This document shows, piece after piece, positions 13,331 through 27,200 of a stretch of 64,000 bases of DNA (positions are counted from its first letter, which is position 1; the number at the start of each line of letters is the position of its first letter). This DNA is from Casuarius casuarius. Taxonomy: Eukaryota > Chordata > Aves > Casuariiformes > Casuariidae. The notes beneath the pieces were generated by a model. It saw only the letters and a program-made list of their open reading frames with translations, made no database searches and had not been told where the DNA came from. The stretch covers positions 1,668,255 through 1,732,254 of the forward strand of contig PTFA01000029.1 of assembly GCA_003342895.1 (NCBI GenBank). The letters are read 5' to 3'. A program made the position numbers and the translations under genes.

Positions 13331-16104
13331 TAATAGAGCAGAGGAGAAAATTAACTCCTTGCGAGAAGGTGAAAGATCTTTCAGCTAGTCTTGTTCCTGT
13401 CTAGTGATTAAGCTCCTAAACTAAAGGTTGCCGGAGGGAGGTACAATCCCAAATACATTTTGAAAAGATTGCTGCAGAGCACTACATATCCGTGTTTCTG
13501 CAGGAGCCACAGAAATGAGGGACCGATTCAAAGATTACTGAAGTCAATGGGAAGATTTCCAAGGACGTCAGTGGGTTCAGATCCGATCCCTATATCCTGG
13601 GCATGTTTCCATTGAAATAAAAAATTACTACGTGGCAGCCTTGGAAATTGGTCCCCAGTTACTGTCCTTAGAAGAAAGGAAGCATTGTCGGTGACCTCCA
13701 GCAGCTCCTGGATGTCACATTAGCATCCAGGTTTATATTAGGTCTCTCTGGGACTGGTCTAATTTACCGTCGGTGCTGAACTGGCATGGACATTAGCCAT
13801 CCCAGAGCTTTAAGGAATTTCAGCCGCGTTTCCAACCCTTCCTCCCTCCCAGTCCTGAACTGGGCTCATTTTGGCTAGATTGGAGGGTCTAGTTTGTGGT
13901 GCTCTGTAAAGCATCGTGCTAAATCTTTCGTGGGTGTTGAGCGGTTCATTCCTTATACCTAGTACAAATGATTTTTTAGATGGAAAGAATACACCTGCTG
14001 TTCTGCATGGTACCACGTGCTGCCACTGTGCCACCTCGAGCCCAGGCACATTAATCATGTAGCCTGGTACTGCAGGCTGGTTTATCTGCTGATAGGAAGT
14101 ATTTGCATAAGGCAAACAGATGAGGAAACAGGCCTCTATAAAATATTGGCAGAGAACGGGAGAGATATCACGGTTCCTATGACATCCCACAGTGTCCTTT
14201 AATCCTTTCTCTCACCAGTATCACCATTTTCAGCGGGGCTGAAAGGCTTTTCAAAGCGTTCAGGAGCTGGTGGTGAAAGTCCCAGCTGCAAGTGTGGAGG
14301 AAATAAATGAAGGTTATGCACTGAGGCTGGGCCAGGAGTGGCAGTCTAGCAAACAGATTGAAAGTCAGGTGCTCACCTTGCCATTTCTTTGCTACACGTG
14401 AATTCAAAAGCCTTCGAAGGTCATCGATAGAGTTTTCTATTAGGCTAAAGGGAAAGGCCCATACGCAAATAAAGTTTTCACCAAATGCAATGTCAGTGTA
14501 GAATCAAAGTCCTCTTTGTTTAACAAGGGGAACAGGTTTATAAAGATCTTATCCCTGTTGGGATACTGCCATTGTTCTGCTGAAGCACACAGCAGGGTGT
14601 CTGAAAACACAGGAGTGACATTATAGCACATTAAAATGTACAGTGAAAAGTACAGTTCTTGCTAGGAAGAAATTACACTGAGAATGCTAATTCTTCAACC
14701 TTTTGCAGGCAGGAAGAATTCAGAGAGACTTTATGCAGGTATAGCAGTTTGTCCATGTTACCAGATGCTGGACTGGACCTTAAAAGAAGAAGCTAGAAAG
14801 AAAGTCCAACAAAACTGCTTATGTGGACTTGAGTCATCTGGGTCTGATGTTCATGGGTCCTGTGGAAGCAAGCAGTTTTCATTGATAGCATAAGCTAGCT
14901 TTGACTTTCTTCTTCGGGCTTTTTCCTTTCTTCTCATTAAAATTAACATTTCCTGCTGATATTTCCTCATAGTTGCAGTTTAGTAGTTTGCTGGTCTTGG
15001 GGTGAGGTAGGTGAAAGGCCATATCATTTGTACTCTATAACACAGACTTTGGAGGAAGGTTGAGGGAAATAGTTGCAACTTTGGAGAGATGCAAAGACAT
15101 TAAAACCTGTTACTTAAATATGAAATGACAAGCTATTAAAAACAAAGCTTTCTTATGAATAAGAGAAGCTCATTAAGACTTCTTAAATAGTACCAGCTCT
15201 AAGGGAGAGACATTTTCGTGTAGTTCTGTGTGCTGCGAGAAAAAGTTTTTGAGATTCTTGCTATTTGCATTGAGAACAGGCTGTATCTTGTGAAGATCTG
15301 GAGGAAAATGACTGAACAGTTTGTTCATTAACTTGCAGTGCTGGATGGTAACAGATACTCAGGTCATGGTCTGGCAGCAGCGAAACACCTGGGAACAAGC
15401 TGAGCAGTAGCCCAGCTCCATTGGCCAACCATTTGAATACCTCTTTGGGGAGCTGAGACACCAGGGTTTGATGACCATCACGGAGAGCACCAAAATCTGT
15501 GGTTGGACTTCCTGGACCTGATCCAACACTCGTTGAAATCAGGGGAACTTTAATATTCTTTTCAGTTGGGTTTATATATGGTCCTTACAAGAATCAAGAG
15601 CAGAATCAAGACTGATTTACAGGGGTGGGGAGAGAAACGAATTAAAAGCAAATAAAAGCCATGACAGGGTTTTTTATGGCCCTCTAATAACTGATCTAGT
15701 AGGTGAGAGCTGATCATAGCAGAACATCCTCATCTTTTCCTTCCGGACAGAGCCCCTACTGCAATGCAGACAGCTGGTGCAGGTAACAAGTGGCAGGGAG
15801 TGCACTAGATGGGGTCGCGCTGCTCCTTCTTTGGTCTGGCCTAACGCAAGCTAATTTGGCTTCCGGCTAGTCTGCATTACGACTGAGCTTGGCTGTAGCA
15901 ACTCTGCTTCAGAGACCTCCACATAGTTTGCTTTCAGATTGCTAAAAGGATGAAGAATGTTGAGTGCATATTTCTTGCAGAGATAAGACTGAATTATATC
16001 AGACCATACCCTGTCTTTCAGAAAGTTTGAATATTAATCATAGGCCTGAGCTATATAACTTACATCAGACCCTAATTTCACCATACATGAGCATCCTAAA
16101 AGAC

Positions 16105-16135
16105 ATTAATTATTAATTTATTTATTAATTAATAA
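16105..16135. repeat. AT-only near-palindrome of ATTA words
   Basis: About 31 bases consist only of A and T and read as an imperfect inverted repeat built from ATTAATTA blocks either side of TTATTTA. TAATTA is the core bound by many homeodomain proteins, so a dense homeodomain site is possible. A random low-complexity AT stretch is equally possible. Confidence 0.4.
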
Positions 16136-19100
16136 ACCAATAATATGCTGAATTTATAAAGCCCCCTTCACTTTGCTTTCTGCATATAATCTATCTTCAT
16201 CCTCATAAGACATTTGTAGGGTAGAGAGTAATATTGTAAACAAGTATGTTAGAGGGCTTAATGTGAACAATAAATGGATGACATGGAGCTAGGCCAGATC
16301 CAAGAGCAATATCTGGCTCCATGCTGACTGACAGCATGTTCTCGTCTTCCACAGAAGGCAGAACCAGAGTGATCCACCCAAGGCCAGACGCACAAACTCA
16401 TCTGGCATCAGGTGAAACTTTCCTGTCCACCTGTTCACATTTTCCTTGATTTCTTTGTTTTGAATGGCCCAAGGCCAGCCCACATGGGGTTGGATTTGTG
16501 AGAAACTGCCCATGCAGCAGGAGGGATTCGTTACCCCCATGGGAAGGCTCCTTCTCCCCGTGCCCTCCCCAGATCAGCGCTGGCCTGAGCATTTTCTCAG
16601 TGGCAAGCATGGCTGCAAGGAGGAGGTCTGGTGGAGAAGTGGAAGGACCAGTTTCAGCAAGGGAAGTGGAAAAAGTCTTCCCAGCTGGGGCTTGAGTTTC
16701 TGAAGTTGTTCCAGAGCCTCCTGTCTCCTTGCTCCTTCCTGGGGAGGCAGATGGGGAGAGAACGTGGTTCCTCTAATTGTGCAAAACCAGTGTCCTGCAG
16801 CGTCCCAAGAGGTGCCAGGGACATACACGTGTATCTGTGTGCACAGGGACCTACGCTCGCCCGGTGAACATTACATTAGCAAACGTGACACTCTTTTGTC
16901 CATTGCTGCCGCAATCTTCCATCGGTGCCCGCGGGGTCACAGAGTACACGTTGCGCACCGAGCTCCCTCTGCTCGGGAGGGCAACAGCAGACTTTCCTCT
17001 GGGGGACTTCCACCCCAGGTGGCAAGCGTGTGTCACTGCCTATCCTTTGCTTTGCAAGTGTGTACTCATGACGAAGCGCAATTATTTGTGTTTAAGCTAC
17101 AATCACTTTGTTCCCCCCGAATAAAACCTTGAAATGCAAAAAACCCCATCCCTAACTAACGTCTAATGAATTCGCAACACATGACGCAGTCAGGTAAAGC
17201 TATAAAGGTGATTAAGGAGATAAAGAAAGGGCTGCTGACTGCATTACTTTAACGTACGCCAAAGTGCCAACATGCCTTTCGGGGCATAAACCGACCTACC
17301 CTGTACTTAGGGAGATGTGCGAAGCCGTGAGATCACACGCAGCCGAGGGGGAAGGCGTCCCCGGGGCGCCGCTGCTGCCGGAGCACTGCACGCTGCTCCT
17401 CTGGGGCACGAGCCCTGGTAGCATCACGCAGCCGGGAAGCTGCCTAAGAAAGGGAAAAAGGTTTAAACAGACACATTAAAATGAGACCAAGATGAAAAGC
17501 TGTGGGTAAGATTTAAATAAATGCTTTGTAGCTGCTCCAGCTTGCACTCGAGAATAAGAGCGAGGAGGGGGTTTTAAGCCCTACGCTATATTTCTAAGTG
17601 GCTCTTTGGATAAATTAACGTGAATTCCAGAGGGATTTTGAATCCAGCAAGGACTAGGCTTCGGCAGCTCTGTTCACTCTGCGAGCAGGGTTTAACCATG
17701 TAATGGGAAAAGCCTGATTTCAGTTAATGCAGTTACATGGTGTAGTCATAGGAGTTTGGGAAAGGAGTGCACTTGCAATATACGTGCTTGCACAAGGATT
17801 ATTTTTAGGAGTATTTCTTGCAATTAGGCAAAAGCGTCTGATGCAACACTACCCCCCTCTTCCAAAAAAGAAGGTTGCATAGTTTGCTGAGATGTGACAA
17901 AGTAAGCATGTACCTCGTGAAAGGCTCAGGAATAGGATGAATTTTTATTTTCTCTCCAGCCTGATTTTCCCGTTAAAGAAACAGTTCTGTTGTTAAAACT
18001 CTGTTCACATGTGGATTTGTGGTTTTTTTTTTTTTTTTTTTGAAATGGATTTTGAGATGCATCACTGGGGAAAGAGCCTCTGGGAAGCAATACCAGTTAA
18101 CTTGCCTGTCTTCCCAAACACTTCTTTTTTGTGGGGGACAGGGGTGGGACACAGATATGAAAGTAAAGCAGATATTATTAGAATTCGGTTAGTTCCTGCT
18201 AACTTTCCCCCCTCTATTGCACCACAGTGCAAAACCCTTCCTGATTCGAAGCCTGGGGAAGGCGCTCGGCTTTGCGGCACAGTTTTGTTCCAGCCAACTG
18301 CGGGTCCTGCAGAGGCGAAAGAGGAATTTGTCCTCCTGTTGAATTTCTTGCTAAGACCATTACTGATGCTTTTGTCCCTGGGCCAGCCCGGTTCCTGATA
18401 ATCAGTAGTTAAACTGAACCAAAACTGAGCCATGGGGGCTCCATGCAACCAAAATTAGCCTCTAGCACCAGGACTTTCTTTGGACATTTCTAAAGGCGTC
18501 TTCTCTTGTAAATCTGCACTTCAAAGATGATGAGCCAAATGCCTGTCCGATGTCGTCGGTGAAATCTCCTCATTAAGGCTAATTGCGCTGGATATGAAAA
18601 CAAGGTCTGTGGGCAGAGACGTGACAGCTTCCTGCCCTTGCACAACAAGAAAGGCCTTGTGTGAAGATTATAAGGGGAAATAATTAGGACAATCTGGCAT
18701 ACGGGTCTCTCCCCAAGTATGCGCCGAAGGTGAAAAGCTCTGGGACGTTAATCAGATCTGATCAGAAACCAGAGCATGGCTGGCCCAAAAGGCCCCGTTT
18801 GCAGTCTGCTAAGCTCAGTGCCGGTGAACTCAACTGCGAGACCTCGCATAAAACCGGGAGCGGTGGGGTCGGAACAGCGCCCCGATTGCCTGTGGCTAAG
18901 CAAACAGGAACATAAGTACACCTCTTAGCCTAAGCTGAGATTTTACAGACACTGTCATGTTCTGAGTGACACGACTCCTCCAGAGCGGAGTCTGGAGACA
19001 GCTTTCCAGGTCCGTCTGTATCACTCCATCACCCTCAGAGTCTCACCTGGGAAACCAGCATCCTCCTGCAGCACCACAACTGAAGCTACTTTTCTAGTGT

Positions 19101-20690
19101 ATTTTTTAAACACTGGACTGCTGCTGACAGTTGTTGGAAGGGACCTGACTTAGGGGGCCGTGCAAGCTTCCTCCTCATGCTAACACCACTGTCGCAGGCA
19201 GCCAGCTGGTTTTACCTCTTCTCAGAAATTCTGTGAATTTTGGACTTGATTCAAGACTGAATAAATCAGCCTGGGACTTTCCATTGTTTGCAGTGATCTT
19301 TGGACCAGCTGTTATTGTTCTTCATCATCTGCTGGAACATTTAATATAGTGCTATTGTTGTCTCTTGAGGAAACTCTTAGAAACCTTTGAGAATGAAGAA
19401 ATCTTCCCATATTGGCAGAGTGGCTTTTGGTTCCATTCCCAGTGTGATAGTCACAGTTTTTCCTTTTTACTGACGTCATAGCTTTTGGATGTACTTGAAC
19501 TAATTCATGGGGGAATTCAATATTGGTCTTCCTAACTTCTACTACATTTCTCTTTTTACCCCACAGTGGTTTAGGGCCACTGGTGCTAACAGAGTGATGT
19601 TTGATTCCTGCAGAAGAGTGAGATAAAGTTAGAATAGGGTCTTTATTCTTGAAACGCTTAGAAGAAAAAGTAAATTATTTGCTGTTTATCGTCTCGGTTT
19701 CTTTGTTTTTCTTTAGCAGAGACTTCTCACATGTCTACATCTGTAGCCATTTTTCTGGTGTGTCTGGGTTTTGTCTCTCTCTTCTGATGGGAAAACTGAT
19801 GGGCATTTCCAGCTCTTTTCCAAAGCTGTTGGCTTAGAGATCCAGAAATCTACTGATTTGTTCATGCTTAATCTGCCTGATCTGCAGAACAGTTCTAGAG
19901 TCCTGCAGATTTGCTACAGCACAGCCAAATTATGCTGATTACATTGGTAAAAAGCCAAGAAATGCATAAGTAGCAATTATTTTAAATAGATTCCAAGCAC
20001 ATAAACACCGATTTTAGCCTGGGTCGTTGAAAATCTCATGAAAACTGTGGTGTATGTTTCTTGCATTTTTTTATTTCTAAACTAAGTGGAAGATTTGGAT
20101 TTATTAGTAACCAGAAAAAGCTGCAATGCCATTGGCAGCTGTAGTCAAGACCAGCGAAACAGATGTCACTTTGCAACTTTGTGGGGCCTTTGGGAAGAGC
20201 AGGGTCATCAGCTGTCGCGACACCGATGGGTCCCGAGGCAGAGAGCTGGCTCTTAAAAAAGTCAGTAAAATCCTAGTGTCTATAAATCAAAAAGCATTTT
20301 AGCATTAATCTCCAGTCTGCTGTTCGGGGAGGAAAAGGAGCTACTAGGAGTTCAAAAGCCTGACTTTTTGGTTCACAACAATTTCGGGAAGGGGCGCCAA
20401 GAGGTTTCGTTCCCCGGGCTGTGCTGTAGGTGTGAGGCTTCCTCCCCAACAGCTTCGGTCTCACAGGGCTGCTGCATTTGCTAAATACCAACAAGCACAC
20501 TCAGAGGATAAATACAGGGTAGAAACCAAGTCAGGCATAATTTGAATGTTTATGGACACAGCTGAGCAAGCCCTCTGCTTTTCAAAGGCTTTCAGATGTT
20601 TAGGAAACAAAGTCATAACGAAAACCTCCCATCTCGTGAGCGGGCAAACGTGCTGTGAAGCAGCACTAGGATTTGGCAATATGAATCTTA

Positions 20691-21240
20691 TTGCTGGGGC
20701 TGAAAGCGCAAACCGCTTCCCCGGCCCTCGCCCGGGCGTCCCTCAGCAGGGCGCTGGAGCGGGTTGGCGCAGCACGTTGTTGCCCCATCAGTCACCCTAA
20801 GGACTCACCCATAAAGTCTTTCCACAGTCCTTTACGCCCTGTCCTCACCCTCACTACCACAAATAACTCTGTGCCATCAGCAGACGTCCTCAGCTAAGCG
20901 CTCTGTCCTTTCGCCAGGGCATTCGGCACTCCGCGGAGCAGCGCGAGCGCCCGCAGGGACGCCGGCACGCCGCTCGTGACCGCCGCTCGCTTGCCAGACC
21001 CGGCCGGCACCTCCACCCTCTGCTTCTTACCCTTGAGCTGGTCATTCAGCCTCACTTATCCTGCAGCTAGCGCGTACGGAGAGCCTTCACGCCATTCGCC
21101 TCCCCAGCTTTTGGCTGCGTGGCTTTTGCAGCCTGGCTAGCGTTTTTTTAATATTGTCTTTGGTTGTATAACTTAATGTAACCACTGGTACATGCTCTAC
21201 AACAAACCGGGGCAGGTAGAGAGGAGGCCACGGGCCGCGT
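20691..21240. promoter_or_regulatory. Orphan CpG-dense cluster in the gene-free region
   Basis: Between about 20,910 and 21,010 there are roughly 20 CpG dinucleotides in 100 bases, with further CpGs at 20,705-20,780 and 21,070-21,240. This is far denser than the flanks. No coding exon lies next to it. It could be a small CpG island serving an unannotated noncoding transcript or an enhancer, or a GC-rich patch without function. Confidence 0.4.
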
Positions 21241-24200
21241 GGCGCTTTGAATAATTAGCAGTCTATGGGGTATTTCTGCTTTGTTAATTTTCACTCGAGG
21301 AAATCAAAGGCGGGCTGGTATTCTGCCGAAGTATAACCTGCCTGCTCTTAGTGCTACTGCACTGGATACAGAGGCTGTCTGAAACCAGTGCCATGTCTCA
21401 GCTGGCAGGAAAAAGTACAGGATCTGTCTATGATCCTCCTAATTCGCAGGGAACGGGGTTTTTTTCAGCCCTGCTAAAAACAATGAAGCATATAAGCCTC
21501 TTTAAATCATCCCTTCTGCTATAAGATCAAGCATAAGCAGCTGATTTTTATGAAGCGTGTGTATTTATAGGCTTGGGATAGACTATGGATTAAAAAAAAA
21601 GCCGGTTTTCTAATTCAAAGAGGTTGATTTACATTTTTAAATCTGTATAATATTAATTCAGCTAATTAATGAGAATGGCTACAGAGGAAAATGAGTTAGA
21701 GTTTCAGAAAATCGTTAAGCATTGATATGGCTGCATGCTCTGATTTCCTAATGAGTTGTGACATGGTGAACATTATCTAATTATATTTGCATTCAGGTAC
21801 TGCAAGAACTTGTGGCAATGCCACGTTGCTGCGTGAGAGTGGGAATAAGTCTGCCTTTGAGGATAGCTGCTTAGCATCAGAAAAGCACAGTTATTTGGGA
21901 GGGAAGCGTAACCCTTCGAGCAGAGGGTGGATCCAGGACTTCTGGTCCTGTTTTCCACCCGGCCCCTGACTTGCGCCGGCCCCTCTGCGCCAGCCATCAA
22001 CGTGAGGACAGTCGCTGTAGCACAGTGGTGCCAAATGGGCCCCAAAGAAGCCTACACACGTAGGGCCCAGGTCGTTGAGGTATTTGTGCTGAAATCCCAT
22101 CAAAGTTTAAGGAAAGTCAGTTGGTGCTGAGGCATGAGACCCCTTTTCCTTTGAGAAATTTGTTCTTTCTTCATCTTTAACAGATGCTCTGAAATACTTC
22201 AGTAAAACCACAGGTTACAGGGATACAAAAAGGCCAAGTCACCATGATGGGGCCACCTCTGACCGCCCAGCGCGTGGCAGCCAGCAGCGACATAGCAGGG
22301 AGGCAGGTGAGCACAGTGCAACATGCCAAGCTCTTAAGCAGCACCGCGTGCTCCCATCTCCTACCACGCTGTTTTACAAACGCCCCCCCCGCTCCCTGAG
22401 GAAACGTTCGCAGGATCAAAATCATGCTCTAGGAGGAATGAGGAAGCAGAAATAATGCCCTACGCAAAGATTTATCATGCAGAAAAATCACATTTCTTCT
22501 CCTAGGGAGGCATGTTGCATGCACCTTGCCTCTGATCAGATGCCCTTTCTCCCTGGAGTCGGAAGGAGCTGGAGGGCGTAAAGGAGCTGGCTCGGTGTGA
22601 ATGAAGCACACCTCTTTTGCTCTCCTTCTCTCCTTTTCACGCCATCAGTCTAGATCGCAGCGATGCCGTTGCCTGCGTGGCTTGTTAGAACAGCCTGGTT
22701 AAACTGACTCACTGAAATGCAAGATTATAGATGTACAGACTAATAGACTGCATAGACTGTATAACTAGACTATATAGACTAATGAGCATTTCTGATCTAT
22801 GGTTTTTAAGTGGAGCAGCTGGAACCTTCTGGGGAATTGCCTCTTCATTGCAAAAACCCAAGAAAGGAGGAGCTTTATCTTGGAAATCGTTCGCTGCCTT
22901 GTTACCGCTTCTCCCTTCTCTTCCTCCATGCAGACTTGATTCTCAAATCCAGCTGATTCCTGTAAATAGGTGGCTCTTGAATTTTTGTTTTGATGGGGAG
23001 GATCAATGTAAAAAGTACTATGTACCAGGTAGAATAAAACAGCAGGTGACTTTCTGCTGTGAAGGGGTTCAAGGCCTCCTCTATGAGACGCACACAGCAA
23101 CAACGCAGGAGGATGCAGGGAGAAACAGGGGACTCCTCGTCCTTCCCTTTCTGCCCCAAGGCTGTTCCTGCGTCCCCCTCTGTGCCCCCTCTCCACGTCG
23201 CTCAGCACTGCGCTGGGCTCTTGCTCATCCCCTTTCTGCCTCTCCTGCCGACGCCGGGCTCCTCCGTTCTGCCCCATGTGCACCCTCCTTGGTGACACTC
23301 ACGCTGTCACCTCCAGCTCTATCCAGCAGCAAGCAGAGCTTCAGTGCCCCAATGCCTTCCTCTTTGCAGCCTCTCCTTGGCCAGACGTGGTCCTGCAGAG
23401 GGGAGAAAGGCTAGCAGGAAGGTGGCAAGACAGCTTTCAGTGCCAAAGTCAGGGCAGAGCCTGGGCAAGGATTTTTGTTAACAGCTGAGCACAAGGAGAC
23501 TAGAAGATGCAGCTTCCACCAAGCTGATTTTAGGAAAGGAACCACACCATAGCTTCATTAGCCACAGAAATGGTGCGTAGACACCGTCATTCCCCCAGAC
23601 GTACTGTGGGGACACACACAGCATTTCTGAAAATGCCAGAGGCTCAGCATTTTGGCATCACAAACTTTCCTTCCTCATGCTGACGGACCAGTCAGGCTGC
23701 ATCCCAAACACCCACCTTAGGGATAACTACGGCTAACATACTTTTGACCTGAGGAAGGGGGGAACATTACAGCCCCCCAGAACAGCATGAGAGAGGAAAA
23801 TCCCACTGTGGATTTCCCTCTCCTTCATGGTACCTAATCCAAAGGAAGTCACTTAGGTAACGGTTTCTCCTGGCTGACCACAACGTCTTGCACCCAGGCT
23901 TCATGCTGAAGCAGTACCAGTGCTATCTGGAAAAAGTTGGGAAAGATGGAAAAGCTCCTTTCCTCCACTTGACTCAGCCACCACCTCTGGGAGCAATAGC
24001 TTGCCAGCCGTGTGGTCCTGGTCTGTGACGCTTTCCTGCAGCTATGTGGACACCTTGTGAGTATTTCTCCACAGCCCCGGTGGAACCATTCATGCAGCTC
24101 TCCCTCCTAAGAACTACAAAGGAATGCAATATTTAGCATCAACCCACTCAGCCCCCACTGAAATAACTTACGGCTGAGGTCTTCAGTGGTTTGAAGGATG

Positions 24201-27200
24201 CTGTGCTGTTGCTATGGCAGCATACTGCTCTCTAGGGTGCCTGGAGGTCAGGAGCAGAGGCAGGCAGCTCCTCAGCAGAGCACACGTCACCTACTCACAG
24301 CAGCCTCACCTGCAGAGCCTTTGCGGTTGTATGTCCTGATGTTGTGGTGGCAAACAATCGCCCTTCTCCCTGCCTTGCTGGTTGTAAGGAAGAGAAAAAT
24401 GCCTGTGGCTGCCAAAAACCTGGCTGTGCAATCTGAGTTATTTCGGAGAGCCAGGAAGAGCACCTTGGAGCTCAGACATGCCAGCAAGATAGCTCTGCCT
24501 GCTTTGAGTTAGAAGGCAGAAGGTGGGAGATGATGGGAAGGGACCAGAGGTGCAGCGGTAGTCAATCTACCTGAGTCGCTAAGTAGAAACACGTAGGTAC
24601 AGTGAGACCACCATAGGCCAGCGTTCCCAGCTGGTTTCTGCATTTATTTCTATCAGCCTATCAGCCAGCTAACCTAAGAATTCAAAGCTGTTGCCCTCCT
24701 GCAGAGGAGAACAGCGTGTCCTGAACAGCCAACAAAAGGACACAGAGCTCCTGGGTGCGATATGCAGGTAAAGGGCTGGATATCAACTGGGAGGATTATT
24801 TCTATTTAGCAATTTAATTCAAGGTTTATTTGTTCCCTGCGTTGATACTGATGCAAATTCATTCCAGTTCAGAAGCTGTCACATAGGGAGAAAGGAAATA
24901 ACACAATCTGGCTCTCCTTTTCTGGCATCTGAACAACATAGTTCCTCAGGATCACTCAAGAGGCCAGCAGCATCTAAATGCTTTCCCTCATGGTGACACA
25001 GACAGAACTTTCTGGTACTTGTGTAACCCTTTCCTTTCTTTGACTGGTCACAGCTGCACGTACCTTTGGGGCAACATCATGGTTATACAACACCAACTCT
25101 CCCACTTTGCTCTTATTGCACCTCTCTTATTTCTGAGCAAGCAGAAACAGAGACAAAGCCCTGGAACGGCCTCTGAGAGTACAACCACTTCTCAGCCCTC
25201 ATTTCCTGAGCCTGCACAGCTCTCGCAGGCATCAGAGGTGAGTTTGGAGCACTGACCTCTACTGAATTGCAGCCCAAGAGGGTATGCAGTTTTCTCCAGT
25301 CTCCGTCCAGAAGAAACCTTCTAAGGCACGAACACATGGCTTGCCCAGTGGAGGTGCCCACCTAAACGATGCAGACTGTTGGTACGCTCACTAGTAGATC
25401 TAGGCTCCGTGCATCTCTGAGATCCCCCCTTTCTAGGTCACCATGACTTCCGCAATGATCCTGTCCACCAGCACTAATGGAGCGCAGATGTGCTCCCAAG
25501 GGAGCGAGTGAACCAGAACCCTAATCGCTGGAATGCTTCCCAGCAAGAACCATCTCCTCACCATCACGTATCCCAAAGTACCTAAGCAGAAGACAGGCCA
25601 GGAAATTAAGCAGAATAGTGAGCTTAATATTTTTGCTGCTTTATCCCTTTAAGGTGCAAAAGCAAGATTTATGATCACATCGCCTTCAGAGGAAAACAAC
25701 GCTGTTGTGCCAACAGGTAAGCAAGAGATAGCTGCAATGAGATACAGATCTTTAATGCTTTAATTAAAACCCAGATAAACAGTGAACGGCAGCAGACCTC
25801 TAAGTGTTTCACAAGCCTCTTCTTAGTCATTACTGTTTGTCTTGCAGGCTGCAAGGTTTCAGAGACACTCTCTACGCTAGCTTGTAGGGCATGGAGCACA
25901 GCAGAGACAAGCTGAATCTGGCTGGCTGTCAGGCAGAGCTGCGTACTAGTGCCTGTCCACAAGTGACATATCCTAGCGGACAACCAGCAATGAAAAACAT
26001 GTTCTGCCAATGCATGATTGAACTGCGTCAGGGCAAGAAGAAAAGATGTTTCATTCTAGACTGAAGATTAAAATGTATTACAAAGAGAAGTAAGTCTCTG
26101 AAAGTGTGGCCCAGGCAGATTCTCCCAGTATGGCAGGAAAGATGTTTCTGATTTACCACTTTTGGCTGCAAAAAACACAGCTAGAGCACACAGCATGGGT
26201 GATGATAAATAGAGGAAAATGGTGGGGTTCTGGCAGCGCAGTCGTGTCTAAGCTGGACGACATGGGAGCCTCCCTAGGACCCTCACAATAAAGCAACAGC
26301 AGGAAGCAGTCTGCTGCTAGCCATAGCTGCAACTGGCATCGAAAACACAGAAGTCTTTTTAACATTGCAAAGAGAGGAATTAAATCCTTCTCATGTTAGG
26401 CAATGCTTGTCCCCCCTCAGTGAGGGACCATGCAAAGTCAATGGGTATTTCAAGGGGATTTGAATTGGGCTTTGTAGGCAAAGCAGCATTAGCCTTATTT
26501 CTAACTCCATGAAGACATATCAGTATTTCCATTCCAAGCATATTTGTAGGACAGAAATGTGACTTTCTTCCTCTTTAGTCCTGTTTAAATGTTACATTAT
26601 TTTAAAATACAGTCTGTCAGGGAAAAAAAAAATAAATAAAATCTAAGGCTGGAATGACCCTTAGTGAAGCTTGGGGATCCCAAGACCTCCAGACTGCATG
26701 GATCACAAGTCTTCCCACTTGTCAGAGAATCAGAATTACCTTGAGGTAAGTTAAGGACAATCTTGTAGCATTAACTTTGTACTTCCCCATCCTTTTTCTG
26801 GTTTATATTAGTGTCTTAGCATTACTTCAGTGGCGGTGTTTAAGCACACACAAACGTGCATGCACATACGCATGCAAATATGTTGTTATAATACAGCTAC
26901 CAAACCATATAAACAGCGTTAGCAGTTCACCACCTGCCCTTCTGGAGGCCATTAACAGTAGTAGAAACAGAACTTTCACATAATTTCTGGAGAAAAGCTA
27001 CAATTGTAGACCTACTTATATAACCGATTTAGTTCAACAGAATTGCTTTCTGCCTTTAATCTGCTCAACAGTTTATCTTTGCTGTCGTGCTCGGTTGAGC
27101 TTTCGTTAAACCGTTATGGATTAGCGTTCTGCTATAACATGTTAAAAGCTTAGCTTTGTTTATTTTTGTCAAGAGTGGGGGAGGAATATCAGGTTCAAAT

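Larger units (their letters stand above)
721..20690. other. Gene-free region, left part
   Basis: I see no exon with recognisable protein similarity on either strand over these 20 kb. The open frames are short (mostly under 130 codons), overlap one another on opposite strands and lack family motifs. Base composition varies: GC-rich patches near 11.4-12.2, 12.5-13.1 and 17.3-17.4 kb sit among AT-rich stretches. A run of 19 T lies at 18,023-18,041. In human, BAG5 lies beyond the 3' end of TRMT61A, so this is probably the intergenic space between those genes. That identification rests on synteny and not on anything seen here. Confidence 0.6.

Noticed and set aside
19120..19160. Possible CR1 LINE fragment (GTTGGAAGGGACCTG)
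   Set aside because: The word resembles part of avian CR1, but the flanks do not continue the element and no CR1 3' terminal repeat is present.
22731..23414. 227-codon plus-strand open frame
   Set aside because: It starts in the TAGACT repeat and runs through a GC-rich patch. It has no family motif and overlaps a 177-codon frame on the other strand, as chance frames do in such DNA.
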